64,000 nt of DNA from Citrobacter sp. Cu233 (GCF_030332225.1 NZ_JAOWIF010000031.1:372001-436000), one strand, 5' to 3'; shown: positions 19,027 to 30,568, counted from the first letter of the stretch. Notes: generated from the sequence alone by a model not told the origin. Translations and numbers: made by a program.

Positions 19027-21509
19027 AACTCAGTCGTCGTAGCTTTATGAAAGCTAACGCCGTTGCGGCCGCTGCGGCGGCTGCCGGGTTAAGCGTGCCG
19101 GGCGTTGCCCGCGCGGTAGTCGGTCAGCAAGAAGCGATCAAATGGGACAAAGCCCCGTGCCGATTCTGTGGTACGGGTTGTGGCGTATTGGTAGGAACCC
19201 AGCAAGGACGTGTTGTGGCATGTCAGGGCGATCCTGATGCGCCGGTTAACCGTGGGCTTAACTGCATTAAAGGTTATTTCCTGCCGAAAATCATGTACGG
19301 AAAAGACCGTTTAACGCAGCCGATGCTGCGCATGAAAGACGGCAAATATCACAAAGAAGGCGAATTCACCCCGATTAGCTGGGACCAGGCCTTTGATGTG
19401 ATGGAAGAGAAGTTTAAAGCGACGCTGAAAGAGAAAGGGCCAGAAGCTGTTGGTATGTTTGGCTCCGGTCAGTGGACCATCTGGGAAGGCTACGCTGCCG
19501 CAAAACTGTTCAAAGCCGGTTTCCGTTCGAACAATATTGATCCGAACGCGCGTCACTGCATGGCGTCTGCCGTTGTGGGCTTTATGCGTACCTTTGGTAT
19601 GGATGAGCCGATGGGCTGTTATGACGATATCGAGCATGCGGATGCTTTCGTCCTGTGGGGCGCAAATATGGCGGAAATGCACCCGATCCTGTGGTCGCGT
19701 ATTACCAACCGTCGTCTGTCCGATCCTAACGTCAACGTCGCCGTTCTCTCTACCTTCCAGCATCGTAGCTTTGAGCTGGCGGATAACGGCATCGTCTTTA
19801 CGCCGCAAAGCGACCTGGTGATCCTCAACTACATCGCAAACTATATCATTCAAAACAATGCGATAAACCAGGACTTCTTTAGCAAGCACGTTAACCTGCG
19901 TAAAGGGGCGACGGATATCGGCTACGGTTTACGTCCTACCCATCCGCTGGAAAAAGCGGCGAAAAACCCAGGTTCTGACGCCTCTGAACCGATCAGCTTT
20001 GAAGAGTACAAAGCGTTTGTCGCAGAATATACGCTGGATAAAACGGCAGAAATGACCGGCGTGCCAAAAGATCAGCTGGAACAGCTGGCGCAGCTGTATG
20101 CCGATCCGAAGAAGAAAGTCATCTCCTACTGGACGATGGGCTTTAACCAGCATACCCGTGGCGTATGGGCTAACAACCTGGTCTATAACCTGCACCTGCT
20201 GACCGGTAAAATTTCTCAGCCAGGCTGCGGCCCATTCTCGCTGACGGGGCAGCCTTCCGCTTGTGGTACCGCGCGCGAAGTCGGGACCTTCTCTCACCGT
20301 CTGCCTGCGGACATGGTGGTGACGAACGAGAAACACCGCGATATCTGTGAAAAACACTGGAACATTCCGACGGGGACTATTCCGGCGAAAATCGGCCTGC
20401 ATGCTGTGGCGCAGGATCGTGCATTGAAAGATGGCAAGCTCAATGTCTACTGGGTGATGTGTAACAACAACATGCAGGCTGGGCCGAACATCAACGAAGA
20501 GCGTATGCCTGGCTGGCGCGATCCGCGCAACTTTATCATCGTTTCCGATCCGTACCCGACGGTCAGTGCTCTGGCGGCCGACCTGATCCTGCCAACAGCG
20601 ATGTGGGTAGAGAAAGAAGGGGCTTACGGTAACGCCGAGCGCCGTACTCAGTTCTGGCGCCAGCAGATTAAAGCACCGGGTGAAGCGAAATCTGACCTGT
20701 GGCAGATGGTGCAGTTTGCTCGCCGATTCAAAACGGAAGATGTCTGGCCGGAAGAACTGCTGGCTAAGAAACCCGAGCTGCGCGGTAAGACGTTGTATGA
20801 CGTGCTGTTTGCCACGCCAGCTGTAACGAAATTCCCGGTCAGCGAACTGGCTGAAGATCAACTAAACGATGAATCTCGCGAACTCGGTTTCTATCTGCAA
20901 AAAGGCCTGTTCGAAGAGTATGCCTGGTTTGGTCGCGGACACGGACACGATCTTGCACCGTTCGATGATTACCACAAGGCGCGCGGGTTACGCTGGCCGG
21001 TGGTTGACGGTAAGGAGACTCAGTGGCGCTACAGCGAAGGCAACGATCCGTACGTGAAGGCTGGAGAAAGCTACAAGTTCTATGGCAAACCGGATGGAAA
21101 AGCCGTCATCTTCGCACTGCCATTTGAACCGGCGGCTGAAGCACCGGACAAAGAATATGATCTGTGGCTCTCCACCGGTCGTGTGCTGGAACACTGGCAC
21201 ACTGGCAGCATGACGCGCCGCGTACCGGAACTGCACCGTGCGTTCCCGGAGGCGGTACTGTTTATCCATCCGCTGGACGCGAAAGCGCGCGATCTGCGCC
21301 GTGGTGACAAGGTTAAAGTGGTTTCCCGTCGTGGTGAAGTGATTTCGATTGTTGAAACACGCGGCCGCAACCGTCCGCCGCAGGGGCTGGTGTACATGCC
21401 GTTCTTCGACGCCGCACAGTTGGTGAACAATCTGACGCTGGATGCGACGGATCCGCTCTCTAAAGAGACGGATTTCAAGAAGTGCGCTGTGAAACTGGCG
21501 AAGGTGTAA
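19023..21509 (+). CDS. napA: NapA periplasmic nitrate reductase catalytic subunit
   Basis: Mo-bisMGD enzyme reducing nitrate to nitrite in the periplasm (828 aa). The N-terminus carries a Tat signal, [19 protein letters not shown]. The [4Fe-4S] ligands are in [12 protein letters not shown] plus NCIKG, and the Mo-ligating Cys is Cys179 in ARHCMASAV. It works with diheme NapB and draws electrons through NapC and NapGH. Long antisense ORFs inside it are compositional artefacts. Confidence 0.98.
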   Translation: MKLSRRSFMKANAVAAAAAAAGLSVPGVARAVVGQQEAIKWDKAPCRFCGTGCGVLVGTQQGRVVACQGDPDAPVNRGLNCIKGYFLPKIMYGKDRLTQPMLRMKDGKYHKEGEFTPISWDQAFDVMEEKFKATLKEKGPEAVGMFGSGQWTIWEGYAAAKLFKAGFRSNNIDPNARHCMASAVVGFMRTFGMDEPMGCYDDIEHADAFVLWGANMAEMHPILWSRITNRRLSDPNVNVAVLSTFQHRSFELADNGIVFTPQSDLVILNYIANYIIQNNAINQDFFSKHVNLRKGATDIGYGLRPTHPLEKAAKNPGSDASEPISFEEYKAFVAEYTLDKTAEMTGVPKDQLEQLAQLYADPKKKVISYWTMGFNQHTRGVWANNLVYNLHLLTGKISQPGCGPFSLTGQPSACGTAREVGTFSHRLPADMVVTNEKHRDICEKHWNIPTGTIPAKIGLHAVAQDRALKDGKLNVYWVMCNNNMQAGPNINEERMPGWRDPRNFIIVSDPYPTVSALAADLILPTAMWVEKEGAYGNAERRTQFWRQQIKAPGEAKSDLWQMVQFARRFKTEDVWPEELLAKKPELRGKTLYDVLFATPAVTKFPVSELAEDQLNDESRELGFYLQKGLFEEYAWFGRGHGHDLAPFDDYHKARGLRWPVVDGKETQWRYSEGNDPYVKAGESYKFYGKPDGKAVIFALPFEPAAEAPDKEYDLWLSTGRVLEHWHTGSMTRRVPELHRAFPEAVLFIHPLDAKARDLRRGDKVKVVSRRGEVISIVETRGRNRPPQGLVYMPFFDAAQLVNNLTLDATDPLSKETDFKKCAVKLAKV

Positions 21510-21515
21510 CGCGTT

Positions 21516-22211
21516 ATGTCCCGGTCAGCAAAACCCCAAAATGGCCGCCGCCGCTTCCTGCGCGATATGGTTCGCGCGGCGGGCGGGCTGGCTGTCGTTG
21601 GCGTGGCGCTGGGGTTGCAACAGCAAACCGCACGCGCAACAGGCGTGCGGCTGCGCCCGCCTGGGGCTCTGAGTGAGGACGCATTTGCCAGTGCCTGTGT
21701 GCGCTGTGGTCAGTGCGTCCAGGCTTGCCCGTACGACACGCTGAAACTGGCAACGCTGGCCTCCGGGCTGGCGGCCGGAACACCCTATTTTGTCGCTCGC
21801 GACATCCCCTGCGAGATGTGTGAAGACATTCCGTGCGCCAAAGTTTGCCCCAGCGGCGCGTTGGACAGGGAGATCGAGTCTATTGACGATTCACGCATGG
21901 GACTGGCGGTGTTGTTGGATCACGAGAACTGCCTTAACTATCAGGGATTGCGTTGCGACGTTTGCTATCGCGAGTGTCCGAAAATCGATGAGGCCATCAC
22001 CCTGGAACTGGATCGCAACATGCGTACCGGTAAGCATGCGCGGTTTATTCCGACCGTGCATAGCGATGCCTGTACCGGCTGCGGTAAATGCGAAAAAGTC
22101 TGCGTACTGGAACAACCGGCAATAAAAGTGTTGCCACTGTCGCTGGCGAAAGGGGAGTTGGGGCACCATTACCGCTTCGGTTGGCTGGAGGGGAACAATG
22201 GCAAATCGTAA
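21516..22211 (+). CDS. napG: NapG ferredoxin-type quinol oxidation protein
   Basis: Periplasmic ferredoxin (231 aa) working with NapH as a quinol-oxidising route to NapC/NapA. It has a Tat-type leader, [14 protein letters not shown]. Four Cys clusters are visible: [35 protein letters not shown] and [11 protein letters not shown]. It overlaps napH by 14 bases. Confidence 0.96.
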   Translation: MSRSAKPQNGRRRFLRDMVRAAGGLAVVGVALGLQQQTARATGVRLRPPGALSEDAFASACVRCGQCVQACPYDTLKLATLASGLAAGTPYFVARDIPCEMCEDIPCAKVCPSGALDREIESIDDSRMGLAVLLDHENCLNYQGLRCDVCYRECPKIDEAITLELDRNMRTGKHARFIPTVHSDACTGCGKCEKVCVLEQPAIKVLPLSLAKGELGHHYRFGWLEGNNGKS

Positions 22212-23061
22212 ACGTGATGCGGGGCGTGAAGCACAAGCGAAAAAAGGTTGGTGGCGGAGCCATCGCTGGCTGGTGTTGCGTCGTCTGAGCCAGTTCCTGG
22301 TTCTGGCAATGTTTCTCAGCGGTCCGTGGCTGGGTGTCTGGGTGCTGCATGGTAATTACAGCAGCAGCCTGTTGCTGGATACCCTTCCGTTCACCGATCC
22401 GCTGATCACCCTGCAAAGCCTGGCCAGCGGGCACCTGCCCGCAACAGTCGCGTTAACAGGGGCCGCCATTATCACGGTTCTGTATGCCCTTGCAGGTAAG
22501 CGATTGTTTTGTAGTTGGGTCTGCCCGATGAATCCGGTTACTGATTTGGCGAGCTGGCTGCGCAGAAGATTTGACCTGAATCAGTCTGCGACTTTGCCGC
22601 GCCATATACGGTACGTCCTGCTGGTGGTTATCCTGGTCGGTTCAGCCCTGACAGGGACGCTGCTGTGGGAATGGATAAATCCGGTCTCTTTGCTGGGACG
22701 TAGCCTGGTAATGGGCTTTGGGAGCGGGGCGCTACTTATTCTCGCGCTGTTTTTATTTGATTTACTGGTTGTTGAGCATGGCTGGTGCGGGCATCTCTGC
22801 CCCCTGGGTGCGCTATATGGCGCATTGGGTAGTAAAGGTGCATTAACCGTTTCGGCGAAAGAACGTAAGAGATGTAACCGCTGTATGGATTGTTTTCATG
22901 TTTGCCCGGAACCGCATGTGCTACGTGCGCCGGTGCTGGATGAGCAAAGCCCGGTGCAGGTGACCAGTCGCGATTGCATGGCCTGCGGTCGCTGTGTGGA
23001 TGTCTGTTCTGAGGATGTTTTTACAATAACAACACGATGGAGTTCGGGAGCGAAATCATGA
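22198..23061 (+). CDS. napH: NapH membrane ferredoxin-type protein
   Basis: Inner-membrane partner of NapG (287 aa) with four predicted membrane helices. It has CxxxCP motifs in [10 protein letters not shown] and [10 protein letters not shown]. Two C-terminal cytoplasmic [4Fe-4S] motifs, [12 protein letters not shown] and [12 protein letters not shown], are visible. It channels electrons from menaquinol or ubiquinol. Its stop overlaps the napB start by 4 bases. Confidence 0.96.
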   Translation: MANRKRDAGREAQAKKGWWRSHRWLVLRRLSQFLVLAMFLSGPWLGVWVLHGNYSSSLLLDTLPFTDPLITLQSLASGHLPATVALTGAAIITVLYALAGKRLFCSWVCPMNPVTDLASWLRRRFDLNQSATLPRHIRYVLLVVILVGSALTGTLLWEWINPVSLLGRSLVMGFGSGALLILALFLFDLLVVEHGWCGHLCPLGALYGALGSKGALTVSAKERKRCNRCMDCFHVCPEPHVLRAPVLDEQSPVQVTSRDCMACGRCVDVCSEDVFTITTRWSSGAKS

Positions 23062-23507
23062 AAAGCCATGACCTGATTAAAGCGCTGAGTCAATGGACAG
23101 CCGCGCTGGCCCTGGTAGTCAGTGGGGCCGTTTGGGCTGCAAACGGAGTGGATCTGAGCCAGTCACCGGAAGTCTCAGGGACACAGGAAGGGGCGATTCG
23201 CATGCCGAAAGAGCAGGAGCGTATGCCGCTGAATTATGTGAATCAGCCACCGATGGTTCCGCACAGCGTTGACGGCTACCAGGTGACTACCAATACCAAC
23301 CGTTGCCTGCAGTGTCACGGTGTTGAAAGCTATCGCACCACCGGTGCACCGCGTATCAGCCCGACGCACTTTATGGACAGCAATGGCAAGGTACTGGCTG
23401 AAGTCGCTCCGCGTCGTTACTTCTGCCTGCAGTGTCATGTCCCGCAGGCTGATGCGGCACCGATTGTTGAAAATACCTTCACCCCCTCGAAAGGTTACGG
23501 GAAATAA
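23058..23507 (+). CDS. napB: NapB diheme cytochrome c subunit
   Basis: Periplasmic electron-transfer subunit of the nitrate reductase (149 aa). It has a signal peptide ending SGAVWAANG and two heme c sites, CLQCHG and CLQCHV. The start at 23058 ([10 protein letters not shown]) is chosen for the ATGA overlap with napH and the family length. Confidence 0.97.
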   Translation: MKSHDLIKALSQWTAALALVVSGAVWAANGVDLSQSPEVSGTQEGAIRMPKEQERMPLNYVNQPPMVPHSVDGYQVTTNTNRCLQCHGVESYRTTGAPRISPTHFMDSNGKVLAEVAPRRYFCLQCHVPQADAAPIVENTFTPSKGYGK

Positions 23508-23516
23508 GAGGTCATT

Positions 23517-24119
23517 ATGGAAAATTCTAACCGTAAACCAGGCTGGATTAAGCGCGTCTGGCAATGGTGGCGTCGCCCCAGCCGTCTGGCGCTCGGCACG
23601 CTGTTGTTAATCGGCTTTGTGGGCGGCATTATTTTCTGGGGCGGTTTTAACACCGGTATGGAAAAGGCCAACACTGAAGAATTCTGTATCAGCTGTCACG
23701 AAATGCGCAACACTGTCTATCAGGAATACATGGAAACCGTACACTACAACAACCGCAGCGGTGTACGTGCGACCTGCCCTGATTGCCACGTCCCGCATGA
23801 GTGGGGTCCGAAAATGATCCGCAAAATCAAGGCCAGCAAGGAGCTGTACGCGAAAGCACTGGGGTTGATAGATACACCGCAAAAATTTGAAGACCATCGT
23901 TTAACGATGGCGCAAAATGAGTGGCGGCGTATGAAAGACAATAACTCGCAGGAGTGTCGGAACTGTCACAACTTTGAGTTTATGGATTTAACCGCCCAGA
24001 AAGGTGTTGCGGCAAAAATGCATGACCAGGCCGTGAAAGAAGGGCAGACCTGTATTGACTGTCATAAAGGGATTGCACACAAACTGCCTGATATGCGCGA
24101 AGTCAAACCGGGCTTTTAA
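23517..24119 (+). CDS. napC: NapC tetraheme quinol dehydrogenase
   Basis: Membrane-anchored tetraheme cytochrome c (200 aa) that oxidises quinol and reduces NapB. One N-terminal membrane helix (about 24-45) precedes four CxxCH sites: CISCHE, CPDCHV, CRNCHN and CIDCHK. It ends the nap operon. ccmA follows after 19 bases without a terminator, so nap transcription probably reads into ccm, as in E. coli. Confidence 0.97.
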   Translation: MENSNRKPGWIKRVWQWWRRPSRLALGTLLLIGFVGGIIFWGGFNTGMEKANTEEFCISCHEMRNTVYQEYMETVHYNNRSGVRATCPDCHVPHEWGPKMIRKIKASKELYAKALGLIDTPQKFEDHRLTMAQNEWRRMKDNNSQECRNCHNFEFMDLTAQKGVAAKMHDQAVKEGQTCIDCHKGIAHKLPDMREVKPGF

Positions 24120-24138
24120 CAGGATGTAAATAATCAGG

Positions 24139-24750
24139 ATGCTTGAGGCCAGAGAACTGCTCTGTGAGCGAGATGACAGAATACTGTTTAGCGATCTGTC
24201 ATTTCGCGTCAATGCAGGGGAATGGGTACAAATTACCGGGAGTAATGGTGCAGGGAAAACCACCCTGTTGCGGTTGCTCACCGGGCTGGCTCGTCCTGAC
24301 GCCGGAGAGGTTTGCTGGCAAGGGAAATCGCTGCACCAGGTGCGGGACAGCTACCATCAGGAACTACTGTGGATCGGACATCAGCCGGGGATAAAAACCC
24401 GGCTTTCGGCGTTGGAGAATCTGCGGTTTTTCCATCACGATGGCGATTGTTTGGCGGCGCTGGCGCAGGCAGGTCTCGCCGGATATGAAGATATTCCTGT
24501 TAATCAACTCTCCGCCGGACAACAGCGGCGCGTGGCACTGGCTCGCCTCTGGCTGACCCGCGCGAGACTGTGGATCCTCGATGAACCCTTTACGGCAATT
24601 GATGTGCACGGCGTTGAGCGACTGACTCAGCGCATGGCACAGCATACAGAGCAGGGTGGTATTGTGATCCTTACCACGCACCAGCCTCTGGGTGTTGAGA
24701 CCGATAAAGTGCGACGTATTGCGCTGACCAGCGAGAGGGCCGTGCAATGA
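24139..24750 (+). CDS. ccmA: CcmA heme exporter ATPase
   Basis: ATP-binding subunit of the CcmABCD complex (203 aa), which releases holo-CcmE from CcmC. Walker A is [11 protein letters not shown], the signature LSAGQQRR, and Walker [11 protein letters not shown]. The ATG at 24139 is the only close start; upstream the frame is stopped at 24127. It is 4 residues shorter than the E. coli annotation, mostly at the N-terminus. It overlaps ccmB by 4 bases. Confidence 0.95.
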   Translation: MLEARELLCERDDRILFSDLSFRVNAGEWVQITGSNGAGKTTLLRLLTGLARPDAGEVCWQGKSLHQVRDSYHQELLWIGHQPGIKTRLSALENLRFFHHDGDCLAALAQAGLAGYEDIPVNQLSAGQQRRVALARLWLTRARLWILDEPFTAIDVHGVERLTQRMAQHTEQGGIVILTTHQPLGVETDKVRRIALTSERAVQ

Positions 24751-25406
24751 TGTGGCAAATCTTCCGTTTAGAACTGCGAGTTGCGTTCCGTCATAGTGCA
24801 GAGATCGCCAATCCGTTATGGTTTTTCCTGATCGTCATAACCCTGTTCCCGCTCAGCATAGGGCCGGAGCCACAGCTGCTGGCTCGCATTGCACCGGGCA
24901 TTATCTGGGTGGCGGCATTGCTGGCATCATTACTGGCGCTGGAACGTTTATTCCGGGATGACTTACAGGATGGCAGCCTCGAACAATTGATGCTGCTGCC
25001 ATTGCCGCTACCGGCCGTGGTGCTGGCGAAGGTGATGGCGCACTGGGTTGTAACAGGTTTGCCGCTGCTGATTCTCTCGCCGCTGGTGGCATTGCTGCTG
25101 GGAATGGATATGTATGGCTGGCAAATTATGGCGCTGACGTTGCTGCTTGGAACGCCGACGCTGGGTTTTCTCGGCGCACCTGGCGTGGGACTGACGGTGG
25201 GGTTAAAACGCGGTGGCGTGCTGTTGAGCGTGCTGGTACTCCCGCTAACCATTCCATTGTTGATTTTTGCGACCGCTGCGATGGACGCCGCCTCAATGCA
25301 CTTATCCGTTGAGGGGTATATGGCGATTCTTGGCGCTCTACTGGTAGGAAGCGCCACGTTAAGTCCCTTTGCGACGGCGGCTGCATTACGTATCAGCGTG
25401 CAATAG
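24747..25406 (+). CDS. ccmB: CcmB heme exporter membrane protein
   Basis: Integral membrane partner of CcmA (219 aa, about six helices), part of the complex that liberates heme-loaded CcmE. The family stretch [15 protein letters not shown] followed by [10 protein letters not shown] is intact. The start overlaps the ccmA stop (ATGA). A REP-like element and 88 bases separate it from ccmC, the only real gap in the ccm operon. Confidence 0.95.
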   Translation: MMWQIFRLELRVAFRHSAEIANPLWFFLIVITLFPLSIGPEPQLLARIAPGIIWVAALLASLLALERLFRDDLQDGSLEQLMLLPLPLPAVVLAKVMAHWVVTGLPLLILSPLVALLLGMDMYGWQIMALTLLLGTPTLGFLGAPGVGLTVGLKRGGVLLSVLVLPLTIPLLIFATAAMDAASMHLSVEGYMAILGALLVGSATLSPFATAAALRISVQ

Positions 25407-25420
25407 CGCAGATATGACTT

Positions 25421-25452
25421 GTAGGCCGGACAAGGCGAAGCCGCCCTCCGGT
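25421..25452. repeat. REP-like element between ccmB and ccmC
   Basis: GTAGGCCGGACAAGGCGAAGCCGCCCTCCGG has the enteric REP core with imperfect inverted arms. It may modulate relative expression of upstream and downstream ccm genes. Confidence 0.6.
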
Positions 25453-25494
25453 AAAACGGAAATTTACTAATTTATTGAGTCTGGTGACTGAACT

Positions 25495-26232
25495 ATGTGG
25501 AAAACACTTCATCAACTGGCGATGCCCCCACGTCTCTATCAGATCTGTGGCTGGTTTATTCCATGGCTGGCGATTGCCAGCGCAGTGGTACTGGTAACCG
25601 GATGGGTTTGGGGATTTGGTTTCGCGCCAGCGGATTATCAGCAGGGGCAGAGCTATCGCATCATCTATCTGCACGTCCCGGCGGCAATCTGGTCGATGGG
25701 CATTTACGCGTCGATGGCGGTTGCCGCATTTATCGGCCTGGTCTGGCAGATGAAAATGGCCAATCTGGCGCTGGCTGCGATGGCACCCGTTGGCGCAGTG
25801 TTTACCTTTATTGCACTAGTGACGGGCTCTGCATGGGGAAAACCGATGTGGGGAACCTGGTGGGTCTGGGATGCCCGACTCACTTCTGAGCTGGTGCTGT
25901 TGTTTCTCTATGTTGGTGCCATTGCGCTGTGGCATGCCTTTGATGACCGCCGCCTGGCGGGGCGTGCTGCTGGCATTCTGGTGCTGATTGGTGTCGTGAA
26001 CTTACCGATTATTCACTACTCGGTTGAGTGGTGGAACACGTTGCACCAGGGGTCGACCCGTATGCAGCAAAGTATTGATCCGGCGATGCGTACGCCACTG
26101 CGCCTGGCGATCGTTGGCTATCTACTTCTGTTTGTCACGCTGGCGCTGATGCGCATGCGTAATCTGATTTTATTGATGGAAAAACGCCGCCCGTGGGTGA
26201 GTGAACTGATCTTAAAAAGAGGCCGCCAATGA
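25495..26232 (+). CDS. ccmC: CcmC heme handling protein
   Basis: Six-helix membrane protein (245 aa) that loads heme onto CcmE. The tryptophan-rich WWD motif WGTWWVWDARLTSEL is clear, flanked by conserved His in YLHVPAAIWS and NLPIIHYSVEWWNTLHQG. It overlaps ccmD by 4 bases. Confidence 0.96.
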   Translation: MWKTLHQLAMPPRLYQICGWFIPWLAIASAVVLVTGWVWGFGFAPADYQQGQSYRIIYLHVPAAIWSMGIYASMAVAAFIGLVWQMKMANLALAAMAPVGAVFTFIALVTGSAWGKPMWGTWWVWDARLTSELVLLFLYVGAIALWHAFDDRRLAGRAAGILVLIGVVNLPIIHYSVEWWNTLHQGSTRMQQSIDPAMRTPLRLAIVGYLLLFVTLALMRMRNLILLMEKRRPWVSELILKRGRQ

Positions 26233-26441
26233 CCCCTGCATTTGCATCATGGAGTGATTTTTTCGCGATGGGCGGTTACGCCTTATATGTCTGGCTGGCC
26301 GTGGCCATGAGCGTAATTCCGCTGGTGGTGCTGGTGCTGCATTCTGCACTACAGCATCGCGCGATTTTGCGCGGGGTGGCGCAACAACGGGCGCGGGAAG
26401 CCCGCATGCGTGCAGCGCAAGCTCAACGGGAGGCGGCGTGA
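26229..26441 (+). CDS. ccmD: CcmD small membrane protein
   Basis: Small single-helix membrane protein (70 aa) that helps release holo-CcmE from CcmABC. It has the family start of [20 protein letters not shown] and a basic cytoplasmic C-terminal tail rich in Arg, Gln and Ala. It overlaps both neighbours by 4 bases. Confidence 0.95.
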   Translation: MTPAFASWSDFFAMGGYALYVWLAVAMSVIPLVVLVLHSALQHRAILRGVAQQRAREARMRAAQAQREAA

Positions 26442-26917
26442 ATATTCGACGTAAAAATCGGTTATGGATAGCCTGTGCGGTGCTGGCGGGCCTGGCATTG
26501 ACCATCACGCTGGTGCTCTACGCACTGCGTTCCAATATCGATTTATTCTATACGCCGGGAGAAATACTCTACGGCAAGCGCGAAACTCAGCAGATGCCGG
26601 AAGTCGGTCAACGCCTGCGCGTTGGCGGAATGGTTATGCCGGGTAGTGTGAAGCGCGACCCGCAGTCGCTGAAAGTTAACTTCAGCATCTATGACGCCGA
26701 AGGCGTGGTGGATGTGACGTATGAAGGCATTTTGCCGGATCTGTTCCGTGAAGGACAGGGCGTTGTTGTTCAGGGCGAACTGGATCAGGGAAATCATGTG
26801 CAGGCCAAAGAGGTCCTTGCCAAACATGATGAAAATTACACCCCGCCGGAAGTCGAAAAAGCGATGCAGGAGAACCACCGTCGCCCGGAAAGTGTTTATA
26901 AGGATAAAACGTCATGA
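26438..26917 (+). CDS. ccmE: CcmE heme chaperone
   Basis: Periplasmic heme chaperone (159 aa) that binds heme covalently through the His of the [13 protein letters not shown] motif. It has an N-terminal membrane anchor (about residues 8-29) and an OB-fold beta barrel. It takes heme from CcmC and delivers it to CcmF/H. The GTG start at 26438 overlaps ccmD. Confidence 0.96.
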   Translation: MNIRRKNRLWIACAVLAGLALTITLVLYALRSNIDLFYTPGEILYGKRETQQMPEVGQRLRVGGMVMPGSVKRDPQSLKVNFSIYDAEGVVDVTYEGILPDLFREGQGVVVQGELDQGNHVQAKEVLAKHDENYTPPEVEKAMQENHRRPESVYKDKTS

Positions 26918-28869
26918 TGCCTGAAATTGGCAATGGGCTATTGTGCCTGGCGCTCGGCGTTGCATTACTGCTCTCGGTCTATCCGCTGTGGGGTGTCGCG
27001 CGTGGCGATGTGCGGATGATGGCCTCTGCGCGGCCATTCGCCTGGCTGTTGTTTATTTGTGTGATGGGCGCGTTTCTGGTCCTGATTAACGCATTTGTGG
27101 TCAATGATTTTACCGTGACCTATGTCGCCAGTAACTCCAATACGCAACTTCCGGTCTGGTATCGCGTCGCCGCGACATGGGGCGCGCATGAAGGCTCACT
27201 GTTGCTGTGGGTGTTGCTGATGAGCGGCTGGACGTTCGCTGTGGCGTTGTTCAGCCAGCGGATGCCGCTGGATATCGTCGCCCGCGTATTGGCGGTGATG
27301 GGCATGGTCAGCGTTGGCTTCCTGCTGTTTATCCTGTTTACCTCCAATCCGTTTGCCCGCACGTTGCCAGATTTTCCTATTGAAGGCCGCGACCTGAATC
27401 CGCTATTGCAGGATCCGGGGCTGATCTTCCATCCGCCATTGCTGTATATGGGGTATGTCGGTTTCTCTGTGGCTTTTGCTTTTGCGATTGCCGCGCTAAT
27501 GAGCGGGCGTCTGGATAGCACCTTTGCCCGTTTTTCCCGTCCGTGGACGCTGGCTGCATGGGTGTTTTTGACACTGGGTATTGTGCTCGGGTCTGCGTGG
27601 GCATACTACGAACTGGGCTGGGGCGGCTGGTGGTTCTGGGACCCGGTTGAGAACGCCTCGTTTATGCCGTGGCTGGTGGGGACTGCGCTGATGCACTCGC
27701 TGTCAGTGACCGAACAACGTGCCAGCTTTAAAGCCTGGACGTTGCTGCTGTCAATATGCGCCTTCTCGCTTTGCTTGCTGGGGACGTTCCTGGTGCGTTC
27801 GGGGGTACTGGTGTCGGTGCACGCTTTCGCCTCTGACCCGTCGCGCGGGATGTTCATTCTTGCTTTTATGGTGCTGGTTATCGGCGGTTCCCTGCTGCTG
27901 TTTGCGGTACGTGGACACAAGGTTCGCTCGCGGGTCAATAACGCGCTGTGGTCGCGCGAATCGCTGCTGCTGGGGAACAACGTTCTGCTGATTGCAGCGA
28001 TGCTGGTGGTGCTGCTGGGTACGCTGCTGCCGTTGGTGCACAAACAGCTGGGACTGGGCAGTATTTCGATTGGCGAGCCATTCTTCAATACCATGTTTAC
28101 CTGGCTGATGGCACCGTTTGCGCTATTGCTGGGGATTGGGCCACTGGTGCGCTGGGGACGTGACCGACCGCGTAAGCTTAAGACGCTACTGATTGTCGCG
28201 TTTGTTACCACGCTGGTACTGTCCGTGCTGCTGCCGTGGCTGTTTGAAGACCGCATCGCTGCCATGACGGTCGTGGGTATGGCAATGGCATGCTGGATAT
28301 TTGTGCTGGCTATGTCCGAAGCGTTCCTGCGTATTTCGCGTGGCACGAAGCTGACGCCGAGCTACTGGGGCATGGTTTCAGGTCACGTGGGGCTGGCTGT
28401 TACCATTGTCGGTATTGCCTTTAGCCAGAACTACAGCGTTGAACGTGATGTGCGAATGAAGGCGGGCGATAGCGTCAGTATCCATGATTATCAGTTCACT
28501 TTCCGCGAAGTAAAAGATATTACCGGACCTAACTATCGGGGGGGCGTGGCCGTGATTGGTGTTACCCGTGACGGCAAGCCGGAAGCGACGCTGCATGCGG
28601 AAAAACGCTTTTACAACAGCACCAGTTCAATGATGACCGAAGCGGCGATCGATGGCGGACTGACGCGTGACTTGTACGCTGCATTAGGCGAAGAACTGGA
28701 CAATGGCGCATGGGCAGTGCGTCTGTACTATAAACCGTTTATTCGCTGGATTTGGGCCGGAGGGTTGCTGATGGCGCTGGGCGGGTTGTTCTGCCTGTTT
28801 GATCCACGCTATCGCCAGCGCACGCGTCCTCGTGCTGCTGCGCAAAAAAACGCGCCGGAGGCTGTATGA
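26914..28869 (+). CDS. ccmF: CcmF heme lyase subunit
   Basis: Large polytopic protein (651 aa, about 15 helices) that ligates heme to apocytochrome CxxCH motifs together with CcmH. The WWD motif [19 protein letters not shown] is intact, as are conserved His in [10 protein letters not shown] and [11 protein letters not shown]. Overlapping starts and stops on both sides keep it inside the operon. Confidence 0.96.
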   Translation: MMPEIGNGLLCLALGVALLLSVYPLWGVARGDVRMMASARPFAWLLFICVMGAFLVLINAFVVNDFTVTYVASNSNTQLPVWYRVAATWGAHEGSLLLWVLLMSGWTFAVALFSQRMPLDIVARVLAVMGMVSVGFLLFILFTSNPFARTLPDFPIEGRDLNPLLQDPGLIFHPPLLYMGYVGFSVAFAFAIAALMSGRLDSTFARFSRPWTLAAWVFLTLGIVLGSAWAYYELGWGGWWFWDPVENASFMPWLVGTALMHSLSVTEQRASFKAWTLLLSICAFSLCLLGTFLVRSGVLVSVHAFASDPSRGMFILAFMVLVIGGSLLLFAVRGHKVRSRVNNALWSRESLLLGNNVLLIAAMLVVLLGTLLPLVHKQLGLGSISIGEPFFNTMFTWLMAPFALLLGIGPLVRWGRDRPRKLKTLLIVAFVTTLVLSVLLPWLFEDRIAAMTVVGMAMACWIFVLAMSEAFLRISRGTKLTPSYWGMVSGHVGLAVTIVGIAFSQNYSVERDVRMKAGDSVSIHDYQFTFREVKDITGPNYRGGVAVIGVTRDGKPEATLHAEKRFYNSTSSMMTEAAIDGGLTRDLYAALGEELDNGAWAVRLYYKPFIRWIWAGGLLMALGGLFCLFDPRYRQRTRPRAAAQKNAPEAV

Positions 28870-29423
28870 AGCGCAATGCATTGTTAATTCCATTTATTAT
28901 TTTTCTCGTTATTGCAGCGGCGCTGCTGTGGCAACTGGCACGTAACGCACAGGGAGACGACCCGACGAATCTGGAATCGGCGTTAATCGGTAAGCCGGTG
29001 CCGACATTCCGTTTGGAGTCACTGGAAAATCCGGGCCAGCATTACCAGGCTGATGTGTTGACGCAAGGGAAACCGGTGCTGCTGAACGTCTGGGCGACCT
29101 GGTGTCCGACCTGTCGCGCTGAGCACCAGTATCTGAACCAGCTGTCGGTACAAGGCGTGCGGGTCGTTGGGTTGAACTATAAAGACGATCGTCAAAAAGC
29201 CATCGTTTGGCTGAAAGAGCTGGGCAATCCGTATGCCTTAAGTTTGTTTGACGGTGACGGCATGCTCGGGCTGGATCTTGGCGTGTATGGTGCACCGGAA
29301 ACATTCCTGATCGACGGTAAAGGCATTATTCGCTATCGCCATGCCGGCGACTTAAACGCCAGGGTGTGGGAGAGCGAGATCAAACCATTGTGGGATAAAT
29401 ACAGTAAGGAGGCGGCGCAATGA
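28866..29423 (+). CDS. ccmG: CcmG thiol:disulfide oxidoreductase
   Basis: Membrane-tethered periplasmic thioredoxin-like protein (185 aa, also called DsbE) that keeps apocytochrome Cys reduced for heme attachment. The active site is ATWCPTCRAEH, and the family cis-Pro loop is visible in GVYGAPETFLID. There is an N-terminal membrane anchor at residues 5-25. Confidence 0.96.
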   Translation: MKRNALLIPFIIFLVIAAALLWQLARNAQGDDPTNLESALIGKPVPTFRLESLENPGQHYQADVLTQGKPVLLNVWATWCPTCRAEHQYLNQLSVQGVRVVGLNYKDDRQKAIVWLKELGNPYALSLFDGDGMLGLDLGVYGAPETFLIDGKGIIRYRHAGDLNARVWESEIKPLWDKYSKEAAQ

Positions 29424-30469
29424 GGTTCTTTCTGGGCCTGCTGATGCTGGTTATCTCGGGATCGGCGCTGGCCACTATTGACGTGATGCAGTTCAAAGAT
29501 GAGGCGCAGGAACAGCAGTTCCGTCAGCTCACTGAACAGTTACGCTGCCCCAAGTGTCAGAACAACAGCATTGCTGACTCTAACTCAATGATTGCCACCG
29601 ATCTGCGTCAGAAGGTTTACGAACTGATGCAGGAAGGGAAAAGCCAGAAAGAAATTGTCGATTACATGGTGGCGCGTTACGGCAATTTCGTGACGTATGA
29701 TCCGCCGTTGACGCCGCTGACTGTGCTGCTGTGGGTGATGCCTGTTGTGGCAATTGGTCTGGGGGGCTGGATTATTTTTGCCCGTTCACGCCGTCGTGTA
29801 CGAGTGAAGCAGGAAGAATTTTCTGATGATATTACTCCCGACGGTAAACGCGGTGGATTAGGACTCTTTATACCCGGCGTTATCGTGGCGCTGGTGGTGG
29901 GCGCGGTGAGCTATTACCAAACCGGCAGCTATAAGCAGGTTAAGGTCTGGCACCAGGCGACTGCACAGGCTCCGGCGTTGCTGGAGCGGGCGTTAGATCC
30001 AAAGGCTGAACCGCTGAATGAAGAGGATATGGCGCGTCTGGCGCTGGGATTACGCACCCGGCTGCAAACCGATACCGGAAACGTTGAAGGCTGGATTATG
30101 CTTGGTCGCATAGGCATGGTTCTCGGTAATGCCAGTACGGCGACTGAAGCGTATGCCAATGCATACCGACTGGATCCTAAAAACAGCGATGCTGCGCTGG
30201 GTTATGCTGAAGCGTTGACCCGTTCTTCCGATCCCGATGATAACCGTCGCGGTGGGGAGTTGTTACGTCAATTGGTCAGGAGCGAACATGCGAATGTGCG
30301 CGTACTGAGCATGTACGCTTTTAACGCTTTCGAACAGCAGCGCTTCGGTGAGGCGGTTGCGGCGTGGGAGATGATGCTGAAATTATTGCCCGCCAATGAT
30401 ACCCGTCGGGCGGTAATTGAGCGCAGCATCAAACAGGCGATGGAACAGTTAGCACCGCAGGAGAAATAA
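29420..30469 (+). CDS. ccmH: CcmH, fused CcmH-CcmI heme lyase subunit
   Basis: Enteric-type fusion (349 aa). The N-terminal part is the CcmH thiol domain with LRCPKCQNNS after a cleavable signal (ISGSALA). The C-terminal part is the CcmI-like region with a membrane helix and TPR repeats that hold apocytochrome. It ends the ccm operon, and a REP pair follows. Confidence 0.96.
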   Translation: MRFFLGLLMLVISGSALATIDVMQFKDEAQEQQFRQLTEQLRCPKCQNNSIADSNSMIATDLRQKVYELMQEGKSQKEIVDYMVARYGNFVTYDPPLTPLTVLLWVMPVVAIGLGGWIIFARSRRRVRVKQEEFSDDITPDGKRGGLGLFIPGVIVALVVGAVSYYQTGSYKQVKVWHQATAQAPALLERALDPKAEPLNEEDMARLALGLRTRLQTDTGNVEGWIMLGRIGMVLGNASTATEAYANAYRLDPKNSDAALGYAEALTRSSDPDDNRRGGELLRQLVRSEHANVRVLSMYAFNAFEQQRFGEAVAAWEMMLKLLPANDTRRAVIERSIKQAMEQLAPQEK

Positions 30470-30484
30470 GCGTTCATTCAGATT

Positions 30485-30561
30485 GCCCGATGGCGCGCAG
30501 CTTTCGGGCCTGTACGGGCCTTGTAGGCCGGATAAGACGCTGAGGCGTCGCATCCGGCATC
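30485..30561. repeat. REP pair (BIME) between ccmH and narP
   Basis: Two palindromic units lie in tandem: GCCCGATGGCGCGCAGCTTTCGGGC (30485-30509) and GCCGGATAAGACGC...GCGTCGCATCCGGC (30527-30559). The second has long, nearly perfect arms. They sit between convergent genes. Confidence 0.85.
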
Positions 30562-30568
30562 TTATCGA

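Noticed and set aside
19929..20861. 310-aa open frame antisense to napA
   Set aside because: It is a shadow of a highly conserved coding sequence, with Arg/His-rich composition and no ribosome-binding site or domain.
27606..28346. 246-aa open frame antisense to ccmF
   Set aside because: Ser/Thr/Pro-rich translation typical of the complement of a membrane protein gene. No support for expression.
30485..30561. Tandem palindromes as a small CRISPR array
   Set aside because: The units are inverted REP elements with known enteric cores. There are no regularly spaced direct repeats and no cas genes.
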